Positions 8,968 through 16,374 of a stretch of 44,983 nucleotides of DNA are shown here, piece by piece. A program made the translations under genes and the position numbers. A model generated the notes under the pieces. It was not told where the DNA came from. It ran no database searches and worked only from the letters and a program-made list of their open reading frames with translations. Source of the DNA: Christensenella sp. UBA5327. Its GTDB lineage: Bacteria; Bacillota; Clostridia; Christensenellales; Aristaeellaceae. The DNA lies in the NCBI GenBank assembly GCA_002411105.1, contig DHQX01000005.1, forward strand, positions 42,408-87,390. The letters are read 5' to 3'. Within the stretch, counting starts at the first letter, position 1; each line of letters begins with the position of its first letter.

Positions 8968-8986
8968 GGAAGGAGGGATGGGCAGG

Positions 8987-10930
8987 ATGTATGCCCTGAT
9001 AGCGCAAAAACGCCGCGCCACGGCTATTCTCGTGGCCCTCATTGTGTTGCTGCTTTCACCAGGCGCTTTCGCTGCGGCCACTGAGGCGGGCCTCAGTTTC
9101 ACGCTGAGCGTTGAACCAGCCAGCCTCACCGCCCCAGGCAAGGTGACGGTGTCCGCCCGGGTGTCAAACGCCGGGACCGAGGACATCACCGTGCCCCTGT
9201 CGCTCAAGGACCCTGACGGCAAGCTGGTCACCTCCTTTGGGGATGGCGGCTCCCTGTTCCCGCTCAAGTCCGGGCAGAGCATGCCCTGGCAGGGGGAATA
9301 CCAGGTGAGCCAGCAGCAATTGGACGAGGGCAAGCTGGTCTATACCCTCAACTACAACAAGACCGACGCCCAGGGCAACATCGTGGAGCACAGCCTGCCG
9401 GCCACCGCCAACATCACCTTCACGGGTGAAAAAGTGGCGCTGAAGGTGACCCGCACCATCACCCCTGAGGTGGTGCGCCGTGACGGCGAGGTGAAAATCC
9501 TCTACGACCTGGTCAACCAGGGCAACGTGGCCCTCACCAACATCCAGATCAAGGAAAACCGCCTGATCTCCACCCGCACCCAGACGGTGGCCGCTCTGGC
9601 CCCGGGGGAAAGCCAGCAGATCACCTTCTCCAAAAAGTCACCCACCGGCGACCTTACCAGCTCCGCCCAGGTGACCTACCGCAAGGAGGGTGAGCGCACC
9701 ACCCAGCAGGTGACCATCGCGCCGGTGCAGATTCTCCTGGCGAAGCCCGCGCTCAACTACACCCTCACCGCTGACAAGCAGCAGGTGAACATCGGAGAGA
9801 CGGTGACGCTCAAGCTCACCCTGCGCAACGCCGGCAACATCTCCTATGACAATGTATCAGTCACCGACCCCATCCTGGGCGAGGTGTTTTCAAACCTGTC
9901 CATCCCGGCAGGGCAGACCCTTGAAAAGACCAAGGAAGTCACCATCAACCAGACCGCCACCTTCAAGTTCACCCTGAACCTGCAGGACAACACCGGCGTC
10001 ACCAAACAGGAGACGGTGCCGGAATTCAAGGTCTCCGCCTATGCCGAGGGCCAGATGCTCCGGCTCAACCTGGTGCTCACAGCCTCCAAGGACGCCATCT
10101 CCGCCCTCCCCGGCAACATCACCTTCAGCCTGGTGGTCACCAACGACAGCAACAACGCCGCCAAAGACATCAAGATCATGCACGGCGCCACCGAGATCTA
10201 TACCATCAATGAGCTGGCCCCCGGCCAAAGCATGACCGTTTCCCGGGATTATCAGCTTTCCCAGGCCGGCAAATACCGCTTCTCGGCGGTTGCCACCGAT
10301 GTGCAGAACACCCAGACCACCTTTGAGTCAAACACCCTGGACATCGCCTTTGTTCCGCCCACGCCAGCGCCCACCCGGGAGGTGGTGGTCACGCCTGCTC
10401 CCCTGGTCACGCTGACCCCCATCCCTGAGAACCATGCCCAGGACGGCACCGGCTCCGGGGTGCGCAACGCGCTGTTCATCGCTACCCTGGGGGTGGGTGT
10501 GCTGTTTGGCCTGGCGCTGGTGCTGTTTGTGGCCAGCTCCGTCCTGCGTGCCCGCGCCCGGGCCAAGAGCAATGCCGCCTATGACTCCTTTGAGGTGACC
10601 GGCACCCGGGACTATACCGCTCCGCCTACAGAGACGCCGGCTGAGGCCGTTGCGCCCGCGGAAGAGGCTGCGGCATCCCCTGCGGAGGAATCCGAGAAGA
10701 TCATCATGCCCCACGAGAAATACCTGGCCCAGAAAGACGAGGTCAAGAAGGCCGACAACACCCCCACCCCGCCGCCCGCCAGCGATGGAGACGGCAGCAG
10801 CTACCGCCTCACCCGGGAGGAGTCTGATCCGGCGCCTGAGGTGGATGAGCCCAAGGCGCAGGCCACAGAACCCGAGGACAGTGAGCCCCGCAAGCGCCGC
10901 GCCAGCCGCCGCAAGGACGGGGACGCGTAA
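8987..10930 (+). CDS. Membrane-anchored surface protein with CARDB/DUF11-like Ig-fold repeats
   Basis: 647 aa. A signal peptide (basic start, hydrophobic core, AFAAATEAG cleavage region) precedes about four beta-sandwich units resembling CARDB/DUF11 domains; each has a 'sNaGtxxitvpl' type strand (VSARVSNAGTEDITVP, YDLVNQGNVALTNIQI, LTLRNAGNISYDNVSV, LVVTNDSNNAAKDIKI) and a PG/AG-x-S turn (LAPGESQQ, LAPGQSMT). A Pro/Thr-rich stalk leads to one membrane helix (about 495-520, GVGVLFGLALVLFVASSV), then a long Pro/Glu/Lys low-complexity tail ending in RKRRASRRKDGDA, probably cytoplasmic. The fold suggests an adhesion or scaffold role, which is inference. ATG 8978 is only 1 nt from AGGAGG; the ATG at 8987 has a workable 10-nt spacing and is preferred. 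Confidence 0.85.
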   Translation: MYALIAQKRRATAILVALIVLLLSPGAFAAATEAGLSFTLSVEPASLTAPGKVTVSARVSNAGTEDITVPLSLKDPDGKLVTSFGDGGSLFPLKSGQSMPWQGEYQVSQQQLDEGKLVYTLNYNKTDAQGNIVEHSLPATANITFTGEKVALKVTRTITPEVVRRDGEVKILYDLVNQGNVALTNIQIKENRLISTRTQTVAALAPGESQQITFSKKSPTGDLTSSAQVTYRKEGERTTQQVTIAPVQILLAKPALNYTLTADKQQVNIGETVTLKLTLRNAGNISYDNVSVTDPILGEVFSNLSIPAGQTLEKTKEVTINQTATFKFTLNLQDNTGVTKQETVPEFKVSAYAEGQMLRLNLVLTASKDAISALPGNITFSLVVTNDSNNAAKDIKIMHGATEIYTINELAPGQSMTVSRDYQLSQAGKYRFSAVATDVQNTQTTFESNTLDIAFVPPTPAPTREVVVTPAPLVTLTPIPENHAQDGTGSGVRNALFIATLGVGVLFGLALVLFVASSVLRARARAKSNAAYDSFEVTGTRDYTAPPTETPAEAVAPAEEAAASPAEESEKIIMPHEKYLAQKDEVKKADNTPTPPPASDGDGSSYRLTREESDPAPEVDEPKAQATEPEDSEPRKRRASRRKDGDA

Positions 10931-10949
10931 GCACCATATTGAAAACCAC

Positions 10950-10977
10950 AAAAAGCGGCAGACACTGGCCGCTTTTT
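10950..10977 (+). terminator. Intrinsic terminator after the CARDB-like gene
   Basis: AAAAAGCGGC (10950-10959) pairs perfectly with GCCGCTTTTT (10968-10977) around an 8-nt loop; T-run included. Only 26 nt remain before the msrB start, leaving no room for a separate promoter, so msrB probably depends on read-through. Confidence 0.85.
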
Positions 10978-11003
10978 AGCTACAAAGAAAAGGAAGAAAA
11001 CCC

Positions 11004-11552
11004 ATGAAGGAAATCGTCATCCTGTTGACAGCCGCCTGGCTGCTCCTTTCCCTTTCCCCGGCCAAGGCCCTGGAATCCCCCATCCCGCCCTATCCCACCA
11101 TGGCGCCGGACACCCTCAAGTCCACCCTCTCTGACATCACCTACCACGTCACCCAGGAGGCGGGCACCGAGTATCCCTTCACAGGGGAATACTGGGATGA
11201 GGAGCGCCCGGGGCTTTATGTGGACATCACCACCGGGGAACCGCTGTTCTTCTCCTTTGACAAGTATGACGCTGGCTGCGGCTGGCCCAGCTTCACCAAG
11301 CCCATCGCGCCCGAACTCATCAGGGAGTTTGAGGACAAAAGCCTGGGCATGCTGCGCACCGAGGTGAAAAGCCGCTCGGGCGATGCCCACCTGGGGCATG
11401 TCTTCCCGGATGGCCCCCAGGACAAAGGCGGCCTGCGCTACTGCATCAACTCCGCCGCCCTCAGGTTTATCCCCTATGAGGAGATGGAGAAGGAAGGGTA
11501 TGGTTATCTGATCCCCGCCTTTGACGCGGGCACCGAAGCCCGCGCTGAGTAA
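11004..11552 (+). CDS. msrB: Peptide-methionine (R)-S-oxide reductase MsrB, exported form
   Basis: 182 aa: signal peptide (about 1-22, cleaved near PAKALES) plus a complete MsrB domain. Hallmarks: TEYPFTGEYWDE, GLYVDITTGEPLFFS, DAGCGWPSF (Cys92, probable resolving Cys), RSGDAHLGHVFPDGP and GLRYCINSAALRF (Cys147, catalytic). The structural CxxC zinc pairs of many MsrB proteins are absent. It reduces methionine-R-sulfoxide in proteins; the signal peptide puts it outside the membrane, where it needs an electron donor that is not encoded nearby. Start supported by AAGGAAG 7 nt upstream. It sits just behind the surface protein and its terminator, so repair of oxidised surface proteins is a plausible but unproven role. 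Confidence 0.93.
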   Translation: MKEIVILLTAAWLLLSLSPAKALESPIPPYPTMAPDTLKSTLSDITYHVTQEAGTEYPFTGEYWDEERPGLYVDITTGEPLFFSFDKYDAGCGWPSFTKPIAPELIREFEDKSLGMLRTEVKSRSGDAHLGHVFPDGPQDKGGLRYCINSAALRFIPYEEMEKEGYGYLIPAFDAGTEARAE

Positions 11553-11566
11553 CCACCCCTCTGGCG

Positions 11567-11575
11567 TGGTAGAAT
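11567..11575 (+). promoter_or_regulatory. Extended -10 promoter of the DUF4177 gene
   Basis: TGGTAGAAT (TGn-TAGAAT) with no clear -35; start near 11582, about 28 nt before the start codon at 11610. Confidence 0.5.
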
Positions 11576-11609
11576 CATCATGGGAATTCATTTCAAGGAG
11601 GGTCAGCCT

Positions 11610-11984
11610 ATGCAAAACTGGGAATACAATTACCTCGTCTTCAGGCTGGAAAATGGCCTGAGCATCAAGGACACCATCCGCCTGGATCAGCTGAACAAAG
11701 CCGGCGGGGAAGGCTGGGAACTGCTGAGCGTCAACCCCCTTGGCGGCAACTTCCTGATGTACACCTTCAAGCGGCCTGTGGAAGCTGGCGTCAACCGCCC
11801 TACCCAGCGCAACAGCACGCCCGTCCGCAATGAAAAAGCGGCCGAGAAGCCCCGCGGCGCAAGTCCCCTTGATATCAAGGTGGCCCAACCCAAGCATCAG
11901 CCACAGCCACAGCCCGAGCCCCAGCAGGGCTTTGACCTGCAGGATATCCTCAACTCCATCCTGGGCGGCAACAACCAGCCCTAA
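11610..11984 (+). CDS. DUF4177-like small protein
   Basis: 124 aa, cytoplasmic (no signal or membrane segment). The N-terminal about 60 residues (MQNWEYNYLVFRL, LNKAGGEGWELLSV, FLMYTFKRPV) fit the DUF4177 pattern of a small beta-rich domain with a conserved GWEL core. After that comes a low-complexity linker rich in Pro, Gln and Lys (HQPQPQPEPQQ) and a short helix FDLQDILNSILGG. Function unknown. An in-frame ATG at 11580 lies before the ribosome binding site AAGGAGGG, so 11610 is the start. Ends at a strong shared terminator. Confidence 0.85.
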   Translation: MQNWEYNYLVFRLENGLSIKDTIRLDQLNKAGGEGWELLSVNPLGGNFLMYTFKRPVEAGVNRPTQRNSTPVRNEKAAEKPRGASPLDIKVAQPKHQPQPQPEPQQGFDLQDILNSILGGNNQP

Positions 11985-12001
11985 CCCGGGCATAGCCCCA
12001 T

Positions 12002-12041
12002 AAAACAGCAGGACGTGCGGTTTTGCGCGTCCTGCTGTTTT
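12002..12041. terminator. Bidirectional intrinsic terminator
   Basis: Perfect 14-bp stem (12002-12015 with 12028-12041), 12-nt loop, A-run and T-run at the two ends; sits between the convergent DUF4177 and metallophosphoesterase genes and its right end is 1 nt before the latter's stop. Confidence 0.92.
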
Positions 12042-12042
12042 G

Positions 12043-12798
12043 CTATCCTGCGGGGCTGATGATGCGGGTTTCGCCTGTCAGGCTGTCCTCCAGCACCATC
12101 TGGCGGTAGAGGCAGCGCAGGTTTTCCGCCTCATAGTCCTTGTGGTGATGGCCGAAATACCATTTGTTGTAGCGCCGGGCCAGGTAGATGGGGTCCAGCG
12201 TAAAGGCGGGATGGGCGCGGGAGCCTGTTCTCTCCCCGGTATGGGCGTAGTAGGCGTCAGGGGGCAAGCGGATGGGAAAGCCAAAGTGCTTGAGGATGAA
12301 GGAGCGGGGAGCATCATGGCTGATGATGTAGTCCGGCACCTGCCGTCTGAAATAATCAGCCATCACCGCCGCCGCCTGCTCACCGGTGAGCAGCTCATCC
12401 CCAAACAGGTCAACCCCGGTCTGCCGCAGGAAGAAATCAATGGAGAATCCCCCCGGATAAAACCAGAAGCGCCTGCCGCCCAGGGTGGCGGTCTGCCCGG
12501 GCAGGGGTGCAAAGAGCTTTCCGCCCAGGTCATAGCCCTGGCAGCCGTAGCGCCGCGTTACCGGCTGGCGCATAATCCAGCCATAGTTCTCATGGTTACC
12601 CAGGCAGATGAGCACCTTGGCGGGCACCTGGCGCCAAAACCCTAGCACCTCATCCATATCCTGCCGCCAGGGCGCGCCAAAGTCGCCGCAATGGATGATG
12701 GCATCCCGGGCCCCCAGCTTCAGCGCCGCCACCTCGGGTGAGCGCAGCTTGCCCAGGTCGGTCGGCCCATGGGTATCCCCAACAAACAGATAGCGCAT
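12043..12798 (-). CDS. Calcineurin-like metallophosphoesterase
   Basis: 251 aa with all five motif blocks of the superfamily in order: GDTHG (D-x-H), HCGDFG, GNHE, the ISHDAP histidine and GHHHKD (G-x-H-x). These bind two metal ions and hydrolyse phosphoester bonds, here in the cytoplasm (no signal peptide). Substrate is unknown; related short proteins act on nucleotides, cyclic nucleotides or phosphoproteins. Start at 12798 is supported by AAAGGAGAGG directly upstream; the longer frame to 12879 is untranslated leader. Monocistronic, with its own promoter and terminator, divergent from the leucine-rich-repeat gene. Confidence 0.9.
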   Translation of the reverse strand: MRYLFVGDTHGPTDLGKLRSPEVAALKLGARDAIIHCGDFGAPWRQDMDEVLGFWRQVPAKVLICLGNHENYGWIMRQPVTRRYGCQGYDLGGKLFAPLPGQTATLGGRRFWFYPGGFSIDFFLRQTGVDLFGDELLTGEQAAAVMADYFRRQVPDYIISHDAPRSFILKHFGFPIRLPPDAYYAHTGERTGSRAHPAFTLDPIYLARRYNKWYFGHHHKDYEAENLRCLYRQMVLEDSLTGETRIISPAG

Positions 12799-12832
12799 GG
12801 CCTCTCCTTTCAACAGAGAAATATCCTGATGT

Positions 12833-12861
12833 ATTGTAGCCGAGCTTATGGCATGATGCAA
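12833..12861 (-). promoter_or_regulatory. Probable promoter of the metallophosphoesterase gene
   Basis: Minus strand: TTGCAT (12856-12861), 17 bp, TACAAT (12833-12838), start near 12826, a leader of about 28 nt. Confidence 0.6.
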
Positions 12862-12897
12862 TTCATTTGCGCCAAACATTTACAGCAAAAGCAAAAT

Positions 12898-12934
12898 ATG
12901 ATAATCTTGGCATAGAAAAACCAAAGATTATCAT
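12898..12934 (+). promoter_or_regulatory. Promoter of the LRR protein gene embedded in a large inverted repeat (candidate operator)
   Basis: TTGGCA (12907-12912), 16 bp, TATCAT (12929-12934). An inverted repeat, ATGATAATCTTGG (12898-12910) and CCAAAGATTATCAT (12921-12934), with one unpaired base and a 10-nt centre, covers both hexamers. Looks like a repressor site; identity of the regulator unknown. Confidence 0.6.
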
Positions 12935-12995
12935 GGGCTGTGGCGGTGTCCACCGGGGCGCTTTCTGACACCTTGACGGCCAAAAGGAGCTATCC

Positions 12996-15638
12996 ATGAA
13001 AAAAGCCGCCATCTTCCTCCTGGTTTTCCTGTTTGTGCTGCCGGCGCAAGGCATTCAGGCGGCGGAGAATAACTTCGCCTTTGACCCGGCCAGCGGCACC
13101 ATCAGCCGGTATACGGGCTCTGACAGCGCGGTGGTGATCCCCGCTGACATCGGCGGCATCCCCGTGAGGGCCATCGGCGCCGGCGCCTTTGATCAGAACC
13201 GGATCCTCACCCGGGTGGTCATCCCGGAAGGGGTGACGCATATCAACTACAACGCCTTTTACTTCTGCGAGAATCTGGCGGAGGTGGTGCTGCCCCAGAC
13301 GCTGGAAGCCATTGATTCCTATGCCTTCTTCAACTGCACTGCCCTTAAGGCTCTGCGCTTTCCAGAGCGCCTTGCCTATGTTGGCGGCAGCGCCTTTGCC
13401 GGATGCAGCCAGCTGGGTGACATCACCTTCCTGGGGGAATGCCCCATGATCAGCGCCGCCGCCTTTGAAGGGGGGCCTGCGGGGCGGCAGGTCACCGTGC
13501 CACAGGAGGAGTCGGCCCCCTATGAAACGGCCCTGGGCCAGGCTGTGCTGGCCGGGGGCAGCGTCATGCGCCTGGATCACACAGCCCCTGAAAGCGCCTT
13601 CGCCTTTGAGGGGGGCCACATCACCGGCTACACCGGCAGCACCGCCTATGTTGTGGTGCCGGATGCGCTCGGTGGGATGCCGGTTGCTGGCATTGCCGAG
13701 CGGGCCTTTTTCGCCAACCCCTGGCTGCGCCGCATCACGCTGCCTGCAGGCGTAAAATCCATTGGCGAATCCGCCTTTTTTGGCACCAAGCTGGCCGATG
13801 TCAGCCTGCCGGAAGGCTTGGAATCCATCGGCAAGGCGGCCTTTGGCGGGGTGCCGCTGGAGCGCATCAGCCTGCCCGAAAGCCTGAAGAACCTGGGCGA
13901 GGGGGCCTTCGCATCTGCTGCCTTCAAGGAAGTGCGCCTGCCCAGCCAGATCACCACGATCCCTAAGGAAGCCTTCCTGCGCTGCTGGGGGCTGGAGACC
14001 GCCTACTTCCCCTCTGGGCTAATGGAAATTGGCAAGCGCGCCTTTTTTGACTGTGACAGGATGGGCTACCTGGTGTTTGCCGGCGCCACGCCCCCCGCCA
14101 TAGCACCTGACGCCTTTTCCGAGTGCGACAAAATTGCCGATATCGACATCGCCACCACCGGCACCAGGCAGGATGCCCAGGCCTTTCAAGATGCCTTCCT
14201 GGCCGCTGGCCTGCCCCAGGGCAGCTTCTCCGTGTGGCGGGCTGACCCCGCCAATTTGCCCTCCTATGATACCAACGCCAAGAGCAGCATCAATGAAGAC
14301 ACGGGGCTCATCACCAGCTACGCAGGCCCACAAAAGGACGTAGCCATGTTTTGGACCCACTGGAACGCTGCGGGCACCCAAACCCTTGACGTGAAGGGTG
14401 TGGCGGACGGCCTGTTTGAAGGAAGCGACATCACCTCGTTTTATGTGCCCCACTCCAACCAGTTCGAGTCCATCGGCAAGCGCGCCTTTGCTGACAGCGC
14501 CCTCACCAGCATCCACCTGTTTGACAGCGTGAAAACCATCGGGGACGAGGCTTTCGCTGGCTGCAAAGACCTTAGCGCCATCACCCTGCCCGCAGGTATC
14601 AGCCTGGGCCATGGTGTGTTTAATGGCTGTGACGCGCTTTCAAGGCTGGTCATCCCAGCCGATGCCCTCATCGCAGGCGACCTTGGCCTGCCGCCTGAGA
14701 AACTGTATATCACAGCCTCCGCCACCGATGAGCAGCGCCAGGCCATCCAAAGTGCCCTGAACATCCCCTGGTACCTCACCCTGCCCCGGGAGGGGGAGGC
14801 GCTGGCCTTTGCCCGGATGCCCGACAGCTTTGTGCCAGGTGAGGCCCAGGATTTTGAGTTTGACCCCCAGACCGGCACCCTCACCAAGTATGTAGGAAGC
14901 CAGCCCACTGTGGTCATCCCCCGGGAGATTGGGGGTGTCGCGGTCAAGGCCATTGGCGAGCTGGCCTTCTCTAACCTCACTGTGTTGAGTGTTCTGGAGG
15001 GCAGTGCTGACAACACCTCCCTCAGCCAGGTGGTGATCCCGGAAACCATCACCCAGATCGCCGACTCCGCCTTCCTCAACTGCAAAACCCTCACCCGGGT
15101 TGAATGCTTTGGCCCCGTGGAGCGGGTGGGCATCCGGGCTTTTGAGCAGTGCGACATGCTGGAGGAGATCATTTTCCATAACGGCGTCAAGGCCCTGGAT
15201 CTTTACGCCTTTAACCTGTGCAAATCCCTGAAAAAAGCCGAACTGGGTTCAGCCATCCAGGCGCTTCCCGAAGGCGTCTTCTTCGGCTGTGGTTTTGAGG
15301 GCAACCTGGTGCTCTCTATCCCTGTAATTGGCAATTCCGCCTTCAGAAACTGTGCTCAGGTCACCGCCCTCCACATCCTGCCCAGCGTTCAGGACATCGA
15401 TGAGGGCGCTTTCTTGGGCATGGCCGGGCTTAAAGAAGTGTATTTTGAAAGCGGCAACCCCCAGGTGCTGGGGGATTACCGCTTTCAATTTGACGAACAG
15501 GCGGGCTCCGTCAACATCTGCCTGCCGGAATCCGCCACCGATGAGCAGCTGCAAGCCTTCATCACCAAAATGGATCAGAACAGGCTGCCAGGCAAAGACA
15601 TGGTGATCCGGAAGAACTGTCCCGTGGGGCACCTTTAA
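12996..15638 (+). CDS. Secreted leucine-rich-repeat (BspA-like, LRR_5) protein
   Basis: 880 aa with a clear signal peptide (KKAAIFLLVFLFVLPAQG, cleavage near IQAAENN). The rest is Treponema/BspA-type repeats of about 23 residues with the pattern 'IgxxAFxxcxxLxxixlPxxvtxI' (for example VTHINYNAFYFCENLAEVVL, VKSIGESAFFGTKL). Four times, near residues 27, 202, 428 and 618, a related module starts with 'FDPxSGxITxYxGsxxxVVIPxxIGGxPVxAIGxxAF', so the protein looks like four serial paralogous LRR blocks. No LPXTG, membrane anchor, SLH or cell-wall-binding domain is evident, so attachment is unclear. The family mediates host or co-aggregation binding in other bacteria. Start has AAAAGGAG 7 nt upstream. 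Its stop overlaps the stop of rqcP. Confidence 0.9.
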   Translation: MKKAAIFLLVFLFVLPAQGIQAAENNFAFDPASGTISRYTGSDSAVVIPADIGGIPVRAIGAGAFDQNRILTRVVIPEGVTHINYNAFYFCENLAEVVLPQTLEAIDSYAFFNCTALKALRFPERLAYVGGSAFAGCSQLGDITFLGECPMISAAAFEGGPAGRQVTVPQEESAPYETALGQAVLAGGSVMRLDHTAPESAFAFEGGHITGYTGSTAYVVVPDALGGMPVAGIAERAFFANPWLRRITLPAGVKSIGESAFFGTKLADVSLPEGLESIGKAAFGGVPLERISLPESLKNLGEGAFASAAFKEVRLPSQITTIPKEAFLRCWGLETAYFPSGLMEIGKRAFFDCDRMGYLVFAGATPPAIAPDAFSECDKIADIDIATTGTRQDAQAFQDAFLAAGLPQGSFSVWRADPANLPSYDTNAKSSINEDTGLITSYAGPQKDVAMFWTHWNAAGTQTLDVKGVADGLFEGSDITSFYVPHSNQFESIGKRAFADSALTSIHLFDSVKTIGDEAFAGCKDLSAITLPAGISLGHGVFNGCDALSRLVIPADALIAGDLGLPPEKLYITASATDEQRQAIQSALNIPWYLTLPREGEALAFARMPDSFVPGEAQDFEFDPQTGTLTKYVGSQPTVVIPREIGGVAVKAIGELAFSNLTVLSVLEGSADNTSLSQVVIPETITQIADSAFLNCKTLTRVECFGPVERVGIRAFEQCDMLEEIIFHNGVKALDLYAFNLCKSLKKAELGSAIQALPEGVFFGCGFEGNLVLSIPVIGNSAFRNCAQVTALHILPSVQDIDEGAFLGMAGLKEVYFESGNPQVLGDYRFQFDEQAGSVNICLPESATDEQLQAFITKMDQNRLPGKDMVIRKNCPVGHL

Positions 15639-15910
15639 GCGTTGCGCTCCTTGAGCGTGTCCGCGTCCTCCTGAAGCACCCGGTACATCTCCGCCGCTTC
15701 TTCCTTTCTGACCGTCTCGGCCAGGCGGGTCACCTCATAGCGGCCCAGGCGGCTGCCAAAGCGGATCTCCATGACATCCCCTTCTTTCACCTCGGCCCCG
15801 GCTTTGGCCACCCGGCCGTTCAAGCTCACCCGGCCGCCGTCACAGGCCTCCTTGGCCACCGTGCGGCGCTTGATGATGCGGGATACCTTTAAGAACTTGT
15901 CCAGTCGCAT
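15635..15910 (-). CDS. rqcP: RNA-binding S4 domain protein RqcP (YabO/Hsp15 family)
   Basis: 91 aa. The S4 fold occupies the N-terminal half: MRLDKFLKVSRIIKRRTVAK, then ACDGGRVSLNGRVAKAGAEVKEGD, the usual KR and G-x-V-x-x-N-G features. In Bacillota this protein works with RqcH on obstructed 50S subunits to add C-terminal alanine tails during ribosome quality control. The identification is supported by its place behind yabM, mazG and hup, as in Bacillus and Clostridia; the usual followers yabP, yabQ and divIC are missing. The frame is open to 16000, but AAAGGAG 5 nt before the ATG at 15910 fixes the start; the upstream part is a palindromic repeat. No own promoter was recognised. Confidence 0.92.
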   Translation of the reverse strand: MRLDKFLKVSRIIKRRTVAKEACDGGRVSLNGRVAKAGAEVKEGDVMEIRFGSRLGRYEVTRLAETVRKEEAAEMYRVLQEDADTLKERNA

Positions 15911-15940
15911 AAGAACTCCTTTGCTTGATGATGGGAACGG

Positions 15941-15997
15941 TTGGGGAGGGCCTTTTAAAAAAAAGGCCCTCCCCAAACCCCTCCCGAAAACTTCATT
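15941..15997. repeat. Dispersed GC-rich palindromic repeat, copy 1
   Basis: Perfect 16-bp stem (15941-15956 with 15961-15976; arm TTGGGGAGGGCCTTTT), 4-nt loop, followed by the tail ACCCCTCCCGAAAACTTC. Same architecture and tail as the copies at 19404 and 37505. Lies between hup and rqcP, 31 bp before the rqcP start. Confidence 0.8.
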
Positions 15998-16013
15998 CAT
16001 TGTGAAAACACAT

Positions 16014-16044
16014 AAAAACCGCGGGGCGAATGACGCCCTGCGGT
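16014..16044 (-). terminator. Intrinsic terminator of hup
   Basis: 11-bp stem with one G-T pair (16018-16028 with 16034-16044), 5-nt loop; on the minus strand it is followed by TTTTT. Lies 21 bp after the hup stop. Confidence 0.85.
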
Positions 16045-16065
16045 CTGTCAGTGCAACTGTAAAAA

Positions 16066-16338
16066 TTAGTTGAGCTGATCCTTGAAGGTCTTGCTGGCCT
16101 TGAAGGTGGGGGCTTTGGAAGCCTTGACCTTGATGGGCTCGCCGGTGCGGGGGTTGCGGGCGGTGCGGGCGGGGCGCTTCTTGGCTTCGAAGGTGCCAAA
16201 GCCGATCAGCTGCACTTTCTCGCCCTTCTTCAGGGTCTTCTGGATGGTGGAGAGGACGGCGTTGACCGCCTTGTCGGCGTCAACTTTCTTCATCTCGGTT
16301 GCCTTGGCCACGGCGGCGATCAGTTCAGTCTTATTCAT
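16066..16338 (-). CDS. hup: HU family DNA-binding protein
   Basis: 90 aa, the exact size of bacterial HU. N-terminal helices MNKTELIAAVAKATEMKKVDADKAV, then the beta saddle with VQLIGFGTFEAKKRPARTARNPRTGE, whose NPRTG turn carries the conserved Pro that intercalates DNA, and C-terminal PTFKASKTFKDQLN. Abundant nucleoid protein that bends DNA and helps DNA gyrase and replication functions. GGAGG lies 9 nt before the ATG. A near-consensus promoter sits within the end of mazG and a terminator follows the stop, so hup should give a short, strong, independent transcript within the larger gene cluster. Confidence 0.97.
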   Translation of the reverse strand: MNKTELIAAVAKATEMKKVDADKAVNAVLSTIQKTLKKGEKVQLIGFGTFEAKKRPARTARNPRTGEPIKVKASKAPTFKASKTFKDQLN

Positions 16339-16374
16339 GTGCTTACCTCCAAATTTCGATTGATGAAAGCAAAA

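Noticed and set aside
12898..12934. Fur or PerR box upstream of the LRR gene
   Set aside because: Only one GATAAT-type half site occurs on each side with a 10-nt gap, not the contiguous 19-bp or 15-bp box; kept only as an unassigned dyad.
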